From: JAUVZL01 sp965603515
Lineage (GTDB): Bacteria > Hydrothermota > Tepidihabitantia > SM23-42
Assembly: GCA_965603515.1 (NCBI GenBank)
Contig: CBFDDH010000018.1
Span: forward strand, 1 to 48,899
Length of the DNA: 48,899 bases
Direction of reading: 5' to 3'
Part shown: positions 7,667-16,386 of the stretch, piece by piece
Numbering within the stretch: position 1 is the stretch's first letter
Layout of the letters: every line of letters starts with the position of its first letter
The notes under the pieces: generated by a model
Told to the model about the DNA's origin: nothing
Seen by the model: the letters and a program-made list of their open reading frames with translations, nothing else
Database searches by the model: none
Program-made: the position numbers and the translations under genes

Positions 7667-8650
7667 ATGGCTTTAAAACCATTAGTCATGCCAAAAAAGA
7701 TTGAGATTGATAAGGAAGTCACAAATGACAGCTCTGGTCGTTTCATTCTATCACCGATGGAACGCGGCTTTGGGGTTACTATGGGCAATGCCCTAAGGAG
7801 AATATTATTGTCATCGATTCAAGGGGCTGCCATAACTAGAGTAAGGATTGGTGACATGCTACAGGAATTCTCCACAATCCCTGGCGTCTACGAAGATATT
7901 GCAGAAGTCATCATAAACCTAAAACGTATCAGAGTGAAATTATTAACTGATGGTCCCAGCACCCTATATCTAAAAGTCAAAGGGAAAAAAGAATATACTG
8001 CTGAGAACATCGAAAAAAATCCTGACGTAGCTATAACAACACCAACGCAGAAGATATTAACGGTAACTGAAGCCAAGGTGAACTTCACCGTGGAAATGAC
8101 CGTTGAAGCTGGTCGCGGGTATGTCCCTGCAGATGTTCTCAAACATGATGAGGTACCGCTTGGAACGATCTTCATCGATGCCATTTTTACGCCTGTCTTG
8201 TCAGTCAATTTCACCATAAAGAACACCCGCGTCGGGACTAGAACTGATTATGATTATCTCACAATTAATTTAGAAACTGATGGTAGTCTGACTCCGCTCG
8301 AAGCAATAGTCGAGGCATCAAGTCTCCTCAAACACCACCTATCTTTTATAACCAACGTTGGAGTCGAACCTCAGTTCACTTCGAAAGAACAACTGGATGC
8401 AGAACATCGCCGCATCCGGGAAATATTGAAGAGAAGTATCGACGAACTAGAAATATCGGTCCGGGCATCTAACTGCCTCAAGAATGAAAATATCCAAACA
8501 ATCGGTGATCTTGTCAGAAAAAGCGGGAAAGAATTGCTTACCTATGAGAACTTCGGACGAAAATCGCTCAAGGAATTAGAAAAGAATTTGGCCAAGGAAG
8601 CGCTGCAGCTTGAAATGGACGTTGAAAAATATCTGAAAGAAGATATATAA
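7667..8650 (+). CDS. rpoA: DNA-directed RNA polymerase subunit alpha
   Basis: The alpha dimer scaffolds polymerase assembly and contacts UP elements and activators. The 327-residue protein has the N-terminal dimerisation domain with GFGVTMGNALRRILLSSI, and a C-terminal helix-hairpin-helix domain around residues 260-310 (LKNENIQTIGDLV, FGRKSLKELEKNL). AGAGGGG lies before the ATG. It belongs to the alpha operon. Confidence 0.97.
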   Translation: MALKPLVMPKKIEIDKEVTNDSSGRFILSPMERGFGVTMGNALRRILLSSIQGAAITRVRIGDMLQEFSTIPGVYEDIAEVIINLKRIRVKLLTDGPSTLYLKVKGKKEYTAENIEKNPDVAITTPTQKILTVTEAKVNFTVEMTVEAGRGYVPADVLKHDEVPLGTIFIDAIFTPVLSVNFTIKNTRVGTRTDYDYLTINLETDGSLTPLEAIVEASSLLKHHLSFITNVGVEPQFTSKEQLDAEHRRIREILKRSIDELEISVRASNCLKNENIQTIGDLVRKSGKELLTYENFGRKSLKELEKNLAKEALQLEMDVEKYLKEDI

Positions 8651-8721
8651 ATGAAGAAGGCTCAGAAAAGGCGCAAAGAGGTCAATTAAGCGTGAAAATA
8701 ATGGTATCGAGGTAAGTGATT

Positions 8722-9360
8722 ATGAGACATGGTGATCGAGTAAAGAAATTGGGGAGAAAGAAGGAACATCGTATTGCATTGTTACGGAATCAATGTCGCT
8801 CTTTATTCATTTTGGAAAAAATTAAAACGACCTTGCCAAAAGCAAAAGAAACAAAGAAACTTGCTGAACACCTAATAGAATTCGCTAAGCATAATGATCT
8901 TGCCGCCCGGCGACGCATTTACCGTCACATTCAAGACCATAAACTCGTTAAGATAATCTGCGACGAAATCGGTCCAAGGTTCAGCGAGCGTCATGGAGGT
9001 TACACGAGAATCTACCGACTCGGACCAAGGCTCGGCGACGGTGCGGAAATGGTAATCCTTGAACTAGTCGAAGAAAGCGACTCGGATACTATTACGATGA
9101 GAAGGAAACTGATCGAACGGCGCCATCTAGTAGAAACCCAAAGCAAAAAAGACAAAAAGAAAAAAACGAAAAGGGAAAAGAAACCGAAAGAGAAGAAGGC
9201 AGAAAAGAAGCCTGTGCAAGCTGCCACTAAAAAGGAAAAAGAAGAAAAGAAAATATCCAAAAAGAAGGTGGCTAAAAGTAAAGCGAAAAAGCTAAAAAAG
9301 GAAAAAAAGGCGAAAAGAAAAATTAAAGAGAAAAAAGGTAAGAAAAAACGCAGGAAATAG
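8722..9360 (+). CDS. rplQ: 50S ribosomal protein L17 with a long lysine-rich C-terminal extension
   Basis: The first 125-135 residues are an ordinary L17: MRHGDRVKKLGRKKEHR, LLRNQCRSLF, TTLPKAKETKKLAEHLI and GGYTRIYRLGPRLGDGAEM. L17 is usually around 120 residues. Here the frame continues to 212, and roughly residues 140-212 are almost entirely K, E, R, A and a few others. ATG 8722 is used because GAGGT is eight bases upstream; an in-frame GTG at 8716 is too close to it. A 12-codon frame (8651-8689) lies between rpoA and rplQ, with no sign of function. Confidence 0.93.
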   Translation: MRHGDRVKKLGRKKEHRIALLRNQCRSLFILEKIKTTLPKAKETKKLAEHLIEFAKHNDLAARRRIYRHIQDHKLVKIICDEIGPRFSERHGGYTRIYRLGPRLGDGAEMVILELVEESDSDTITMRRKLIERRHLVETQSKKDKKKKTKREKKPKEKKAEKKPVQAATKKEKEEKKISKKKVAKSKAKKLKKEKKAKRKIKEKKGKKKRRK

Positions 9361-9432
9361 CACGCCCGACATCATCGCCGTTTAGTATTAACTATTAACA
9401 TCTCTGCTTTTTGATATCAAATAGAGGGAAAC

Positions 9433-9460
9433 TTGACTCTGCTGCCGATTTCAATATAAT
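9433..9460 (+). promoter_or_regulatory. promoter of the tldD-tldE-peptidase unit
   Basis: TTGACT at 9433-9438, a 16 bp spacer and TATAAT at 9455-9460. ATG 9490 is 29 bases beyond the -10 box, giving a leader of about 22 nt. Confidence 0.75.
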
Positions 9461-9489
9461 TCTTCTACTTTCCAAGAAAATGGAACATA

Positions 9490-10854
9490 ATGCTTAATAT
9501 CTTAACTTCAATACTCTCAAAAGTAGACACCGACTACGCGGATCTCCGCTATGAGATCAAAAAAGAAACAGTGATATCCTTTAATGGTCGTGAGCTGACC
9601 CAGCTGAGTTCAAATTCTACAGACGGCTATGTACTGAGGATGCTGAAGAACGGCGGTTTATCTTCAGTAGCTTTTACGAACAAAAAAAGTGCTAATAAAG
9701 TTATCGCTCGGGCAGAAGAAAATGCTCTTCTGATCTCCAAAAACATCGATAAGCCAATTAGATTTGCAAAAAGCAAAGTCATTGTTGATTGCTTCTTGCC
9801 GGAACTTGCTGAAGACCCACAGCAAATATCTATTGATGAAAAAATTGAACTCACCAGAAAGTACAATCGTATTCCGCTCAAGGAAAGCAAGATTGCTACG
9901 ACAAATATCACTTATCGCGAACTCATTCGCGATAAGTACTTCGCGAATACAGAAGGGAGTAGGATCAGAGAGCAGCTCACTACCACAAGGATCAACGGAC
10001 TAATTGTAAGCCGGGATGGTACACTAATCCAGAATGTACGCGTAGGTATCGGTGGTAGCAATGGCTTTGCTGTACTTAGAAACCAGGAAGAGGAATTCGA
10101 AAAACGGACTTCGATCGCCCTGCAACTACTGAAGGCTGATCCAATCAAAGCAGGTGTCTATAATGCAATCCTAAATCAGAGCCTGGCTGGCGTTTTCACA
10201 CACGAAGCCTTTGGCCACTTTTCTGAAGCTGATTTAATTGAGAACAACGTTAGTATGCGGAAAAAAATGAAAATGGGTGCAAAGCTGGGTAATGCTGCAC
10301 TAAACATAATAGATGACCCAACAATGCCTAATACCTTGGGCTTTTACAAGTATGATGACGAAGGAACCAAAGCGAGGTTAACCCAACTCATGAAAAATGG
10401 CGTGCTTGCCGGTCGACTGCATTCCCGACGCACGGCAGCTGCTTTCAAAGAACCACTCAGTGGTCACTGTATTGCGGAGGACTATCGCTATGCACCGATC
10501 ATAAGAATGGGTAATATTTTTATTCAAAATGGCAATCTTACTTTTGATAGCCTGCTTGACCGTTTGGGTGATGGTCTATATATTCTCGACGCAAAAGGCG
10601 GACAGACGAGTGGCGAGAATTTCACCTTTGGTGCCCAATATGGCTACGTTGTAAGAAATGGTAAACTCGGAAAAATGGTACGCGACATTAATATTGCAGG
10701 CAACCTTTATAAAACCCTGCAAAATATACACGCTGTGGGAGATGACGTACTAATGAGCAAGATCGGCGGTTGCGGCAAAGGGCAGGTGAATATACGTTCT
10801 TGCTATGGCGCACCACATATTCTCGTCGCTAATATCATTGTGGGAGGTAAGTAA
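9490..10854 (+). CDS. tldD: TldD-type metalloprotease subunit
   Basis: TldD is the zinc-bearing subunit of the TldD/TldE heterodimer, which degrades unfolded peptides and in E. coli processes microcin B17 and CcdA. The 454-residue product carries the HExxxH motif (H238-E239-A-F-G-H242 in FTHEAFGHFSEAD) and the conserved C-terminal region with GGQTSGENFTFGAQYGYVV and GGCGKGQ. tldE follows immediately, matching the usual obligate pair. The start lacks a strong Shine-Dalgarno sequence. Confidence 0.93.
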   Translation: MLNILTSILSKVDTDYADLRYEIKKETVISFNGRELTQLSSNSTDGYVLRMLKNGGLSSVAFTNKKSANKVIARAEENALLISKNIDKPIRFAKSKVIVDCFLPELAEDPQQISIDEKIELTRKYNRIPLKESKIATTNITYRELIRDKYFANTEGSRIREQLTTTRINGLIVSRDGTLIQNVRVGIGGSNGFAVLRNQEEEFEKRTSIALQLLKADPIKAGVYNAILNQSLAGVFTHEAFGHFSEADLIENNVSMRKKMKMGAKLGNAALNIIDDPTMPNTLGFYKYDDEGTKARLTQLMKNGVLAGRLHSRRTAAAFKEPLSGHCIAEDYRYAPIIRMGNIFIQNGNLTFDSLLDRLGDGLYILDAKGGQTSGENFTFGAQYGYVVRNGKLGKMVRDINIAGNLYKTLQNIHAVGDDVLMSKIGGCGKGQVNIRSCYGAPHILVANIIVGGK

Positions 10855-12165
10855 TTGCACAAACTTCTTGAGCAAGCTATGGCGATCAGTGACCAAGCAG
10901 AAGCATTCTCATGCGATGCAGTCACCGAATCAGTGATGTTTGACAATGGAAAACTGCGTGACATTGATACCAAAATTCAGTCAGGCACGAGCCTTCGAAT
11001 CATAAAAGATAACAAACTGGGCTTTGCCTACACAAAGAACTTGAGAAACCGCAAGGAACTCTTGGATAATTGTCTGGTATCGTTAAAGGGTCGAGTTGAA
11101 GCGAATTTTGATCTCCCTCTTACCAAAACCACCCCAAAACTCAAGACATATAGCTCATCGCTGAGCAAATTGTCTAACCGTAACCTGGTCGACGAATGCG
11201 AAAGGATTCATAATCTAATAAGTTCAAAGGTCAAGGGTCAGTGCAACATCACTGCTGGTGACTCCATTGAAAAAGTACGCATCATGAATAGCGCTGGTAC
11301 TGATATTAAAACGAGAACCTCGGAATATACTGTCGTCGTTGCAATAGTCTATCCGAATTCGTATGCAGCAATACACCGCATCTTCGCCGGCAAAGCCTTT
11401 GAGAAAATGCAGGAAAAAGACCTGATGATGATGATCGAGCTGTATAACAAATCTTCGAGAACAGTGAATCCTAAAGGAAAAAGGATGAAAGTTCTCTTCA
11501 TGCCGGAAAGTATGCATACGCTGACCTGGCGGCTTCAAAGCGCCACCAACGGTGCGGTTGTCTATGAAAAACAATCTCCCATTAGCAAGAAAATCGGTGC
11601 GCGATTATTCAGTACGAAATTGACCATCTACAATGACCCACTCAATGATAGACTCCCGGGTGCCAGATCAGTTGATGACGAAGCCACGCCATGCCGACAT
11701 TTCACTATAGTTGAAAATGGCGTGCTGAAGAACTTCTATTATGATCTTTGCTATGCGCAAAAGAACAAGGTCGAGCCAACTGGCCACGGTTTTAAAAGAG
11801 CCCGTTGGTCTGGCGAAGCCATCGCCCTTAAACCATCCCCCTCACTCCAACATCTTCACATAAAAACCGGTGAAGTATCTTTAGAAAAATTAATCAAAAG
11901 GATGGGTCAAGGGATCATTGTCGCCGGTGCTCTTGGTGCACATAGTGGTAACATTCTGAATGGTGATTTCTCCATAGGATTATCGCCGGGACTATACGTA
12001 GAGAACGGTGAGGTTATCGGCCAAGTAAAAGATGCGATGATTGCCGGCAATATTTACGAAACCATGCAGCGAATTATTGCCATAGAAAATACTGCACACA
12101 TAACCCATGCGGGCGTCTTTCCCGCAATCCTGTTTGACGATGTTAATGTGGCAACAACGAATTGA
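10855..12165 (+). CDS. pmbA: TldE/PmbA-type metalloprotease subunit
   Basis: Partner of TldD, lacking the HExxxH zinc site, as expected for the TldE/PmbA subunit. The 436-residue product shows the family landmarks LLIR-like RIIKDNKLGFAYTKN, the RSVDDEATPCR segment and HSGNILNGDFSIGLSPGLYVENGE near the C-terminus. Translation starts at TTG 10855, directly after the tldD stop and six bases after GGGAGGT. Its 3' end overlaps the next gene. Confidence 0.92.
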   Translation: MHKLLEQAMAISDQAEAFSCDAVTESVMFDNGKLRDIDTKIQSGTSLRIIKDNKLGFAYTKNLRNRKELLDNCLVSLKGRVEANFDLPLTKTTPKLKTYSSSLSKLSNRNLVDECERIHNLISSKVKGQCNITAGDSIEKVRIMNSAGTDIKTRTSEYTVVVAIVYPNSYAAIHRIFAGKAFEKMQEKDLMMMIELYNKSSRTVNPKGKRMKVLFMPESMHTLTWRLQSATNGAVVYEKQSPISKKIGARLFSTKLTIYNDPLNDRLPGARSVDDEATPCRHFTIVENGVLKNFYYDLCYAQKNKVEPTGHGFKRARWSGEAIALKPSPSLQHLHIKTGEVSLEKLIKRMGQGIIVAGALGAHSGNILNGDFSIGLSPGLYVENGEVIGQVKDAMIAGNIYETMQRIIAIENTAHITHAGVFPAILFDDVNVATTN

Positions 12166-14272
12166 TTTCATAAGAAATAAAATATTCTATCTATGCGTGC
12201 TGACGGGTCTTGTGACCTGCACGCTGAAGTACGAGTCTTTTCACTATCCTACGACAGAAAAAATAGCCGTTGTTGATACACTTCACGGCAGCGTAATTTT
12301 TGACAATTATCGCTGGCTCGAAAGCAGTGAAGAACCTCACGTACAAACATGGTTACAAAAACAGGAGGATATAACACGGTCTATAATAAACAAATTACCC
12401 CAACGCAAGTGGCTGGTTGAACGCTTCACTTCCTTGTGGCGTTATGATGATGAACGAACCCCTCAAAAAGTGCTCGGTAGTGACCGACTCTTCTTCTGGA
12501 CAACCAAGAAAGAATGGGAACGTTGGGCATACTATTGTAGAGACCACGAATCTGCTCCGGCAGTCCTTCTGTTGAACCCAAATGAGTGGGGACGAAGAAC
12601 ACTGAACCTCGTCCAGCCCTCACGCGACGGGAAATACCTGGCTTTTGGAACTGCTGAAGCTGGTAATGAACAGATCATCATAAAGGTAATGGATGTTGCG
12701 AGTCAAAAAATCCTTTCTGATTCACTTCGTGGCTGGCGCCAAAGCGGTGTTGCCTGGCTACCTGACAATTCGGGTTTCTATTATTCTTCTTGTCCTTTAA
12801 AAGGAGAAGTACCTGAAGGAGAAGAAAACTACTGGCGCAAAGTCTATTTTCATAAATTAGGTTCACCTTTATCACAAGATATTGAAGTCTTTTCCCATGA
12901 CTCGGTAAAAGAATATTACCACGCTGTGCTTGTAACTGAAGATGGCAAGTATCTGTTGCTTTACCGCGGGATATTTAATAAGAATGAAGTATTCTTGCAA
13001 AAAATCCAAAAGAACAATCAGATAGTCCCGGTCACAACCACTTTTGATGGACAATATGATATTAACATCATCGAAGACAAACTCATTATTTGGACTGATG
13101 TCCAGGCGCCAAAAGGAATGGTCTATATTGCAGATGTGGACAAACCAAATAGAGAAGAATGGAAAGTACTAATCCCTGAAGCCGATGATAACCTTCTATA
13201 TATTGCCGGCATTGCCGGGCATCTTTTTGCAGTATACACGCATAATGCCCACACAGTGATCAAAATCTATTCAATAGATGGTGAATATCTAAAAGAAATT
13301 CCGCTACCCACTTTGGGAAGTGCAAAAATATGGGGGTATTGGTCAACCGCTGATATCTGGGTGCAGTTTTCATCATTTACTTATCCGCGAACCACTTTCC
13401 AGTACGATATCGATAAAGACGAATTAGAGATCTTTCACCAACCGCCTATTGAGATCGATGTATCAAATTACACGACTGAACAGGTGTGGTATGAATCAAA
13501 GGATGGCACCAGGGTCTCTATGTTCCTCATCCACCGCAAAGATATCGTAAGAGACGGCACAAATCCTACGTACCTTACTGGTTATGGTGGTTTCAATGTA
13601 CCAATGAAACCTTATTTTTCAACTACCTATGCCCTGTGGCTTGAATCCGGTGGTATGGTCGCAATACCCAACCTGCGCGGCGGCGGTGAGTACGGTAAAG
13701 AATGGCACGAAGCTGGCATGCTCGACAAGAAACAAAATGTTTTCGATGATTTCATAGCGGCGGCTGAATGGCTTATCGAAAACAAGTACACCGGGCGCGA
13801 TAAGCTGGCTATTGGCGGCGGCAGCAACGGAGGTCTGCTCGTAGGAGCCGTCGTGGTCCAGAGACCAGAACTCTTCAAGATCGTGTACTGTGCAGTACCC
13901 TTGCTTGACATGCTCCGATATCACAAGTTTGGCTATGCAAATATCTGGGCTGAAGAATACGGCAGTGCCGAGGATCCCGAACAATTCAAGTACTTGCGTG
14001 AATACTCTCCTTATCATAATGTAATCGATGGAACCGACTACCCGGCGATGCTTTTTGTCGGCAGTGAAAATGATGCTCGGTGCTATCCACTGCATACCAT
14101 GAAAATGGCTGCACGCATGCAAGAAGCAAACCATTCAGGTAAACCAATCCTTTTGCTCGTTCGAAGAAAATCTGGACATGGAGGCGGGACGACAATCACT
14201 GAATCAATTGAACAACAAGCCGAAGTCTGGGCATTCTTGATGGACAAAGTTGGTTTAACCCCACCCAAATAA
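12146..14272 (+). CDS. prolyl oligopeptidase family serine peptidase (S9A), probably exported or lipid-anchored
   Basis: S9 peptidases cleave short peptides after proline through an alpha/beta-hydrolase domain capped by a seven-bladed propeller. Assuming ATG 12146 (708 residues), the catalytic triad is S560 in GGGSNGG, D643 in SENDAR and H678 in SGHGGG. The N-terminal hydrolase segment has FDNYRWLE and the typical VQTWLQKQ. The first 25 residues form a signal-like segment (R and K, then IFYLCVLTGLV and TC), compatible with a lipoprotein signal although T before C is unusual. An upstream ATG at 12140, or one at 12107 inside pmbA, is possible. With tldD and tldE it forms a peptide-turnover unit. 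Confidence 0.9.
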   Translation: MWQQRIDFIRNKIFYLCVLTGLVTCTLKYESFHYPTTEKIAVVDTLHGSVIFDNYRWLESSEEPHVQTWLQKQEDITRSIINKLPQRKWLVERFTSLWRYDDERTPQKVLGSDRLFFWTTKKEWERWAYYCRDHESAPAVLLLNPNEWGRRTLNLVQPSRDGKYLAFGTAEAGNEQIIIKVMDVASQKILSDSLRGWRQSGVAWLPDNSGFYYSSCPLKGEVPEGEENYWRKVYFHKLGSPLSQDIEVFSHDSVKEYYHAVLVTEDGKYLLLYRGIFNKNEVFLQKIQKNNQIVPVTTTFDGQYDINIIEDKLIIWTDVQAPKGMVYIADVDKPNREEWKVLIPEADDNLLYIAGIAGHLFAVYTHNAHTVIKIYSIDGEYLKEIPLPTLGSAKIWGYWSTADIWVQFSSFTYPRTTFQYDIDKDELEIFHQPPIEIDVSNYTTEQVWYESKDGTRVSMFLIHRKDIVRDGTNPTYLTGYGGFNVPMKPYFSTTYALWLESGGMVAIPNLRGGGEYGKEWHEAGMLDKKQNVFDDFIAAAEWLIENKYTGRDKLAIGGGSNGGLLVGAVVVQRPELFKIVYCAVPLLDMLRYHKFGYANIWAEEYGSAEDPEQFKYLREYSPYHNVIDGTDYPAMLFVGSENDARCYPLHTMKMAARMQEANHSGKPILLLVRRKSGHGGGTTITESIEQQAEVWAFLMDKVGLTPPK

Positions 14273-14326
14273 ATCCTTCACTCGTGATGTTTCTCCACTT
14301 TTAATAGCAACAAACAGGTGTAGTCG

Positions 14327-14355
14327 TTGACATTTCAATTAAATTACGATATAAT
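14327..14355 (+). promoter_or_regulatory. consensus promoter of the 14362-18105 five-gene unit, leaderless
   Basis: TTGACA at 14327-14332, a 17 bp spacer and TATAAT at 14350-14355. Only six bases (GAACGT) separate the -10 box from ATG 14362, so the predicted transcription start is the A of the start codon. Confidence 0.85.
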
Positions 14356-14361
14356 GAACGT

Positions 14362-14901
14362 ATGGTCTTCGAACGACTGGTTGTCGGTGGATTAGAAAAC
14401 AATTGCTATGTATTGAAATCCGTAGATATCGCGATAATTATCGACCCTGGAGCTGAACCCGATAAAATCATAAAGGCGGTATCGCGTATTGAAATTCAAC
14501 TTATCCTCGCAACACATGGGCATTATGACCACATCGATGCATTAACCGAGGTTAAAAAGGCAACCGGAGCTCAAGCTGCGATCCATTCTCTCGATTGGAC
14601 ACATGGTTTTGACCTAAAGCTTCAAGATGGGCAGATAATTGAATTCGGTGATGAAAAAATTACCGTGCTCCATACCCCGGGTCACACACCTGGCGGATGT
14701 TGCTTTATTATTGGCACTGATCTTTTTTCTGGGGATACGCTATTCCCTGGTGGACACGGCAACGTCTCTTTCCGTGGTGGCGACGAGCAGGCGATTCTAA
14801 AAAGCATCAAGGAGAAGCTCATGGTCCTGCCTGATCAAACAAAAATCTATCCGGGCCATGGTCCAGGAACAACGATCGCTCAGGAACGGAGCTTGTATTG
14901 A
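14362..14901 (+). CDS. metallo-beta-lactamase-fold hydrolase, glyoxalase II-like
   Basis: A 179-residue compact MBL-fold protein. Motifs in order are IIDPGAEPDKI, THGHYDHIDA (the HxHxDH metal site), LHTPGHTPGG, the metal-bridging Asp in SGDTLFPGGHG, and YPGHGPGTTI near the end. This is the small hydroxyacylglutathione-hydrolase-like subgroup, without the C-terminal glutathione-binding domain of classical glyoxalase II. The substrate is probably a thioester of some small thiol, but it is not identifiable from sequence. It is the first gene of a five-gene unit, its mRNA appears leaderless, and its stop overlaps the next start (TTGA). Confidence 0.9.
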   Translation: MVFERLVVGGLENNCYVLKSVDIAIIIDPGAEPDKIIKAVSRIEIQLILATHGHYDHIDALTEVKKATGAQAAIHSLDWTHGFDLKLQDGQIIEFGDEKITVLHTPGHTPGGCCFIIGTDLFSGDTLFPGGHGNVSFRGGDEQAILKSIKEKLMVLPDQTKIYPGHGPGTTIAQERSLY

Positions 14902-15479
14902 AGATCAGTAGTTTTCAAAATCCATCTCTATGTATCAGGAAAGAAGCACTCAGCCTGTACATTTGTGACCTATGTGATTCAATAAAGGAAATTGAACCGG
15001 TATTGGCACTTGATATCAGTATCTCAGAACGCCCTATTGAATTAGAGAACACATCTAAAACTGCCCTTGCAGAACGACTCGCCTCAGGACAGACTATCTT
15101 TGTCGCCTTTCATCAAACAAAGCCGGTTGGATATCTATTTACGGCAACTGATCGATGTTGCGTAGGAGAAGTAGAGGATAGTTTTGCGGTCGCGCCGAAA
15201 GAAGTATACCTTTTTGATGCTTATACCTTTAAGGCATTTCGTGGTAAGCACATATACCCTGCCTTGATCACGCATGCTGCACGATATTACAAAAACCGAT
15301 CTTATACAAAGGCACTTATCTTCACCTCCACGACCAACGTGAGTTCAGTGAAAGGAATTGAGAAAGCAGGATTTTGCTGCTATAAAAATATACATTTTCA
15401 CAATTTTTTAGGATGGAAATCATGGAACCATGACCGCAAGAACAGTGATGTCCAATCACGCTTCAGCCATGAAATTTGA
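14898..15479 (+). CDS. GNAT-family N-acetyltransferase (probable)
   Basis: A 193-residue protein. The region around residues 110-130 (YTFKAFRGKHIYPALITHAARYY) resembles the acetyl-CoA pyrophosphate-binding motif of GNAT enzymes (R-G-x-x-I followed by a helix). The later TNVSSVKGIEKAGF segment is the typical N-xxS-xxxxEKxGF of the family. The start is TTG 14898, overlapping the hydrolase stop and preceded by CGGAG at seven bases. The first GNAT half is divergent. The acyl acceptor is unknown; in this context it may act on an amino sugar or aminoacyl sugar made by the downstream genes. Confidence 0.75.
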   Translation: MKISSFQNPSLCIRKEALSLYICDLCDSIKEIEPVLALDISISERPIELENTSKTALAERLASGQTIFVAFHQTKPVGYLFTATDRCCVGEVEDSFAVAPKEVYLFDAYTFKAFRGKHIYPALITHAARYYKNRSYTKALIFTSTTNVSSVKGIEKAGFCCYKNIHFHNFLGWKSWNHDRKNSDVQSRFSHEI

Positions 15480-16386
15480 AAAGGTAAGTCAGTGCTCAGC
15501 GATCTGGAAAACCGTTTTTTCAAAAGCGGCGCATACCTCACCATTTGTAAGCTATGAATGGTTCAGCGCCATGTGTTACCACCTTCTCAAGGATGACCCC
15601 GAGGTAATGATCTGTTGGAATAAAACCCAACCTATCGGTATCATACCTGGAACAGTCAAGAAAAACACCCTGACGTTTCTTGTTGATAAAAGGGTTACTG
15701 ATCTTATCGACATCATCACTCTACCCGGTTATGAGGAACAGATCCTCGAAGAACTGGCTTTGTTTATCACAAGTAATGATCTACACCTGGATATTTTTCC
15801 CCTGGAAACTGAAAGCCCCCTGTGCAGATTGCTCCCCTCCCTGGTCAATGATGTAAACACTGAAACGGCAGATCTCTGCCCAATACTTTCACTTACCAGT
15901 TCTTGGGAAGGATATTTGAGTGGTCTTTCCGGTAAATTACGTCATGAACTTCGACGCAAACTGAAAAAAGCAACAGATATTGAAATAAGAGTGCTCGAGC
16001 CATCACATCTTGATGTCTTCTTCAGGCTCATGGCTTCATCAGGTTCTGGTAAAAAAGATTTTCTCCAAGAGAGAATCCGTCACTTCCTCACTGCCATTGT
16101 AGATGCCTTTGCGGCAAATCAATGGTTGAGAATGCGTGTTGCATTTTTGGATTCCAAACCGATCGCGGCACTTTTTTCGTTCCAAATGAACGACCGTATC
16201 TACCTGTACAATTCCGGTTTTGACCCAGACTGCTTCCAGTTTTCGCCCGGCATTGTCATCATCGGGAAAGATATTATGGCAGCGATTGGTGAAGGTATAA
16301 AATACTACGATTTCTTACGCGGTGATGAGAATTACAAGTTTCGTTTTGGTGCTGAAAAACGATACACGGTGCGGCTGACGAGATGA
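15472..16386 (+). CDS. BioF2/CelD-like acyltransferase of the GNAT/FemAB fold group
   Basis: About 304 residues from ATG 15472 (starts at 15430 or 15448 would lengthen the N-terminus; no good ribosome-binding site settles it). The N-terminus has SPFVSYEWFSAM, typical of CelD/BioF2 proteins. The middle has LSGKLRHELRRKLKKA, the conserved basic helix of the family. The C-terminal GNAT-like half has RVAFLDSKPIAALFSFQMNDRIYLYNSGFDP, then GIKYYDFLRGDENYKFRFG. Related proteins transfer acyl or aminoacyl groups in envelope polysaccharide or peptidoglycan pathways. The donor (acyl-CoA or aminoacyl-tRNA) cannot be told from sequence. It is overlapped on both sides by its neighbours. Confidence 0.8.
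   Translation, partial: KFEKVSQCSAIWKTVFSKAAHTSPFVSYEWFSAMCYHLLKDDPEVMICWNKTQPIGIIPGTVKKNTLTFLVDKRVTDLIDIITLPGYEEQILEELALFITSNDLHLDIFPLETESPLCRLLPSLVNDVNTETADLCPILSLTSSWEGYLSGLSGKLRHELRRKLKKATDIEIRVLEPSHLDVFFRLMASSGSGKKDFLQERIRHFLTAIVDAFAANQWLRMRVAFLDSKPIAALFSFQMNDRIYLYNSGFDPDCFQFSPGIVIIGKDIMAAIGEGIKYYDFLRGDENYKFRFGAEKRYTVRLTR

Noticed and set aside
8651..8689. 12-residue Lys-rich frame between rpoA and rplQ (starts directly after the rpoA stop)
   Set aside because: Too short to support and no conservation can be seen; might be a remnant or leader but evidence is lacking.
13619..14134. Minus-strand frame of 171 codons opposite the prolyl oligopeptidase
   Set aside because: Antisense to the catalytic domain of a certain gene; no independent support.
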